NCBI GenBank assembly: GCA_028280205.1
Contig: JANQME010000454.1
Span: forward strand, 1-7,474
Direction of reading: 5' to 3'
Origin: Longimicrobiales bacterium
GTDB taxonomy: Bacteria; Gemmatimonadota; Gemmatimonadetes; Longimicrobiales; Gaopeijiaceae
DNA length: 7,474 nucleotides
Shown: positions 5,686-7,474 of the stretch, one piece after another
Layout: every line of letters starts with the position of its first letter
Position numbering within the stretch: position 1 is the stretch's first letter
Position numbers and translations under genes: made by a program
The notes under the pieces: model-generated
Seen by the model: the letters and a program-made list of their open reading frames with translations, nothing else
What the model was told of the DNA's origin: nothing
The model's database searches: none

Positions 5686-6600
5686 ATGTCCGAAGTCCTG
5701 CAGTCCCGCGCACGCTTCGCGCTCGCCTCGTCCGTTCTGCTTGCGGTCCCGGGCGCGGCCGGCGCCCAGGACCTCGATGCCCCCCGTCCGATCGCGGGCT
5801 CCAACACCGTGTTCATCGAGGAGATGACGTGGATGGAGGTGCGCGACGCCCTCGCGGACGGGGTGACCACCGCGATCGTCGGGACCGGCGGCGTGGAGCA
5901 GAACGGGCCGTACGTCGCCTCGGGCAAGCACAACTTCGTGCTGAGCGCCACGACCGAGGCGATCGCACGAGAGCTCGGCGACGCCCTCGTCGCCCCGATC
6001 GTGAAGTTCGTGCCCGAAGGCTCGATCGATCCCCCGAGCGGGCACATGCGCTACCACGCCACGATCAGCGTGCGGCAGGAGACGTTCGAGGCGCTGCTCA
6101 CCGACGTCGTCGCCTCGCTCGCCGCGCACGGCTTCCTGGACGTGGTGCTGATCGGAGACAGCGGGGGCAACACACGCGGGATGCAGAACGTGGCCGATCG
6201 ACTCAACGCCGCATGGGCGGGCGGTCCGACCCGTACCCGCGTCCACCACATCGGGGCGTACTACACCGAGGACATCTACTCCTGCGACTTCCTCAAGGAA
6301 GAGCTCGAGATCTTCCAGCAGCCGGACGAGTGCGTGGCGACGCGCAACGAGTACCACGACGACTACCACTACTCGTCGATCATCGCGACGACCGACCCGG
6401 AACGGATCCGGGCGCGGCAGCGTCAGGAGGCCGGGCTGTTCAGCATCAACGGAGTCAGCCTCGATCCGCTGGAGCAGACGATCGAGAACGGCCGGAGGCT
6501 CGTCGCGTACCGTGCGGAGATCACGGCTCGCGCCGTCCGGGCGTCGATCGCGGCCGCCCGCACGGGCCCGTCGGAGCGGCGTCCGGAGCCGCGGCCATGA
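5686..6600 (+). CDS. Secreted creatininase-family protein with altered metal-ligand positions
   Basis: The product has 304 residues from ATG 5686, with a consensus AGGAGG (5674-5679) six bases upstream. Residues 1-27 form a signal peptide (MSEVLQSRARFALASS..., cleavage near AGA|QD), so it should act in the periplasm or outside. The creatininase fold is recognised by VGTGGVEQNGPY (65-76), SGHMRYHATISVRQETF (118-134) and GFLDVVLIGDSGGN (149-162). Creatininase itself uses Glu34, His36, Asp45, His120 and Glu122 as metal ligands (from memory). By spacing, Glu71 is kept but the others become Asn73, His82, Ser159 and Gly161. Extra histidines occur at His120, His124, His224 and His228. It therefore belongs to a divergent secreted branch and may bind metal differently or hydrolyse another amide. 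Creatinine hydrolysis is not supported. Its stop overlaps the cupin start as ATGA, so the two are co-translated. Confidence 0.85.
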   Translation: MSEVLQSRARFALASSVLLAVPGAAGAQDLDAPRPIAGSNTVFIEEMTWMEVRDALADGVTTAIVGTGGVEQNGPYVASGKHNFVLSATTEAIARELGDALVAPIVKFVPEGSIDPPSGHMRYHATISVRQETFEALLTDVVASLAAHGFLDVVLIGDSGGNTRGMQNVADRLNAAWAGGPTRTRVHHIGAYYTEDIYSCDFLKEELEIFQQPDECVATRNEYHDDYHYSSIIATTDPERIRARQRQEAGLFSINGVSLDPLEQTIENGRRLVAYRAEITARAVRASIAAARTGPSERRPEPRP

Positions 6601-6980
6601 AGCGCATCACGGCGGTGGAGCGTGCCGTCGAGCCCGCCGATGCATCGAACTTCGTCGGGTCGGCGACCCTGCAGCGGGTGCTCGGCCGGACCGACGGCGA
6701 GTCGGTGCGGCTCTACCGGGTCGACTTCCGCGAGGGCGGGCGCACGAACTGGCACGCGCACAACGACGTTCAGCTCCTGTTCGGCCTGAGCGGCCGTTGC
6801 GTCGTGGTGGATCGCGACGGCATGGAGCTCGTGCTGGAGCCCGGCGACCTCGTCGTCATCGAGGCCGAAGTCGAGCACTGGCACGGAGCGGCGCCGGGCG
6901 GAGCGGGTGAGCACCTGGCGATCAACCTCGGGGGGCACACGGAGTGGCTCGAGTCGTCGTCGGACGGGGCCGCCCTATGA
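6597..6980 (+). CDS. Small single-domain cupin, metal-binding
   Basis: This 127-residue protein has no signal peptide and so is probably cytoplasmic. It starts at ATG 6597 in a 4-bp overlap with the creatininase-like gene. Cupin motif 1 is present as NWHAHNDVQLLFGLSG (51-66) with His53, His55 and Gln59. Motif 2 is present as PGDLVVIEAEVEHWHGAAP (82-100) with His94. The His-X-His-X3-Gln...His set and the HWHGA signature match small Mn-type cupins such as the Granulicella hydroxynitrile lyase group (comparison from memory), in which Gln replaces the usual Glu. Possible roles are a lyase, an isomerase, a dioxygenase or a carboxymuconolactone-decarboxylase-like partner. The substrate is unknown. 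Coupling to the creatininase-like gene suggests a shared pathway, but the partner is exported and this protein seems not to be. Its stop overlaps the convergent PadR stop. Confidence 0.88.
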   Translation: MKRITAVERAVEPADASNFVGSATLQRVLGRTDGESVRLYRVDFREGGRTNWHAHNDVQLLFGLSGRCVVVDRDGMELVLEPGDLVVIEAEVEHWHGAAPGGAGEHLAINLGGHTEWLESSSDGAAL

Positions 6981-7340
6981 GGTCCCGCGAAGCGCGAGAC
7001 GCATGCCTTCGCTCAACCGGGTCCATTCGGCCCGCCACTGCGTGAGCGCCTCGAGTCCCGCAGGCTTGACGCGATAGACGCGGCGTACGCGGCCCTCGGC
7101 CGACTCCTGGGATTCGCCGACCAGGTAGCCCCGATCGCGGAGGCTGTAGAGGATGGGGTAGACGGTTCCCTCGCCGAAGGTGAGCAGGCCGTCGGAACGC
7201 TCGTGGATCGTCTGTACGAGCTCGTAGCCGTACATGGGCCGCTCCGCGAGGAGCGCCAGCACGAGTGTCGTCGCGCCCCCTTTGGCGATCCGCTGCGGTA
7301 GGTGGTCGGCTCGTCGGGAGGGACCGTTCGAGTCAGTCAT
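6975..7340 (-). CDS. PadR family transcriptional regulator
   Basis: This is a 121-residue winged-helix repressor-type protein read leftwards from ATG at 7340-7338 to a TAG at 6977-6975. The PadR domain is clear: ATTLVLALLAERPMYGYELV (about residues 23-42), a recognition helix region with GEGTVYPILYSLRDRGYL (about 56-73), then the wing with VRRVYRVKPAGLEAL (about 85-99). The C-terminal dimerisation part is short, as in PadR subfamily 2 members. GGAGG lies nine bases upstream. The start sits inside the end of the permease gene (8-bp overlap), so the regulator is probably translated with the transporter and likely represses that operon. The inducer cannot be read from sequence. Its 3' end overlaps the convergent cupin gene by 6 bp. 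Confidence 0.93.
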   Translation of the reverse strand: MTDSNGPSRRADHLPQRIAKGGATTLVLALLAERPMYGYELVQTIHERSDGLLTFGEGTVYPILYSLRDRGYLVGESQESAEGRVRRVYRVKPAGLEALTQWRAEWTRLSEGMRLALRGTS

Positions 7341-7474
7341 TCCTGATCGCCTCCAGCGGATCGATGGACCCGGCCCGCCGGGCGGGCAGGAGGACCGCGA
7401 GGGTTGCCGCGACGACCAGGGCCGCCGTCGACAGCGCGTAGGTCGGCAGGTCGAACACTGGAACCTCGAACAGA
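7333..7474 (-). CDS. ABC transporter permease (FtsX/MacB type), C-terminal end only
   Basis: Read leftwards from the window edge, 46 codons end at TGA 7335-7333. They contain one hydrophobic segment (YALSTAALVVAATLAVLLPA) followed by ARRAGSIDPLEAIRND. The pattern P-A-R-R-A-x-x-x-D-P-x-x-A-I-R is the signature end of FtsX/MacB-type permeases, including the fused ADOP permeases common in Acidobacteria and Gemmatimonadota. These proteins usually export macrolides, lipoproteins or peptides, or act as mechanical transmitters in the inner membrane. The rest of the gene lies beyond base 7474, so its substrate and any fused domains are not visible. The stop overlaps the PadR start by 8 bp, implying translational coupling. 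Confidence 0.85.
   Translation of the reverse strand, partial: LFEVPVFDLPTYALSTAALVVAATLAVLLPARRAGSIDPLEAIRND

Noticed and set aside
4938..6047. Minus-strand open frame of 369 codons across the transporter and creatininase-like genes
   Set aside because: It is a shadow frame: it crosses two well-supported plus-strand genes and their gap, and shows no recognisable fold.
5595..6596. Upstream extension of the cupin frame
   Set aside because: It runs inside the creatininase-like gene in another frame with Arg-rich low-complexity translation. The ATGA start at 6597 is clear.
1..7474. tRNA, rRNA, CRISPR array, insertion sequence or attachment site
   Set aside because: No cloverleaf, rRNA-like segment, regularly spaced repeats, transposase or terminal inverted repeats were found by eye.

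Overview
This is a GC-rich bacterial window with dense gene packing. It carries ten supported protein-coding genes, two of them cut by the window edges. No rRNA, tRNA, mobile element or CRISPR array was seen. The gene set points to Gemmatimonadota or a similar high-GC lineage: an "ERRYSDQEVAEIL"-type membrane protein, an FtsX/MacB-type permease joined to a PadR regulator, a Tat-exported SDR, an Npt-like transporter, a secreted creatininase-like protein and small outer-membrane barrels. This placement is a judgement from protein character, not a database result.

Layout. On the minus strand, 1-617 encodes a partial membrane protein. It is divergent, across a 111-bp gap, from a small four-helix membrane protein (729-1199). 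A strong hairpin follows at 1215-1248. Next comes a plus-strand unit: a RimJ/RimL-type GNAT acetyltransferase (1268-1855), an ArsC/Spx-like selenoprotein (1852-2202) and a secreted beta-barrel-like protein (about 2211-2876). A Tat-signal extended SDR (3003-4181) and an Npt/TlcC-like 12-helix transporter (4251-5558) follow. Then come a secreted creatininase-family protein (5686-6600) and a small cupin (6597-6980) that overlap by ATGA. On the right, on the minus strand, the tail of an FtsX/MacB-type permease (7333-7474) overlaps the start of a PadR regulator (6975-7340). The PadR stop in turn overlaps the cupin stop.

The main discovery is at 1852-2202. A normal annotation would start this gene late or call it broken, because an in-frame TGA lies at codon 14. 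That TGA sits at the first position of a redox motif, U-T-S-C. It is followed 16 nt later by a perfect 7-bp stem with a G-first GUU loop, the right place and form for a bacterial SECIS. The frame then stays open to a typical ArsC/Spx-like C-terminus. The start codon is fixed by an ATGA overlap with the GNAT gene and an AGGAG ribosome binding site. This is best read as a selenocysteine-containing ArsC-family redox protein, so the host should encode SelA, SelB, SelC and SelD.

How the genes may work together. The GNAT and selenoprotein genes are translationally coupled and the barrel gene starts 8 nt later, so the three probably form one operon. The creatininase-like protein and cupin look like a two-gene metabolic unit. 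The permease and PadR genes look like an efflux or lipoprotein-export type ABC system with its own repressor. The remaining genes are not obviously linked in function.
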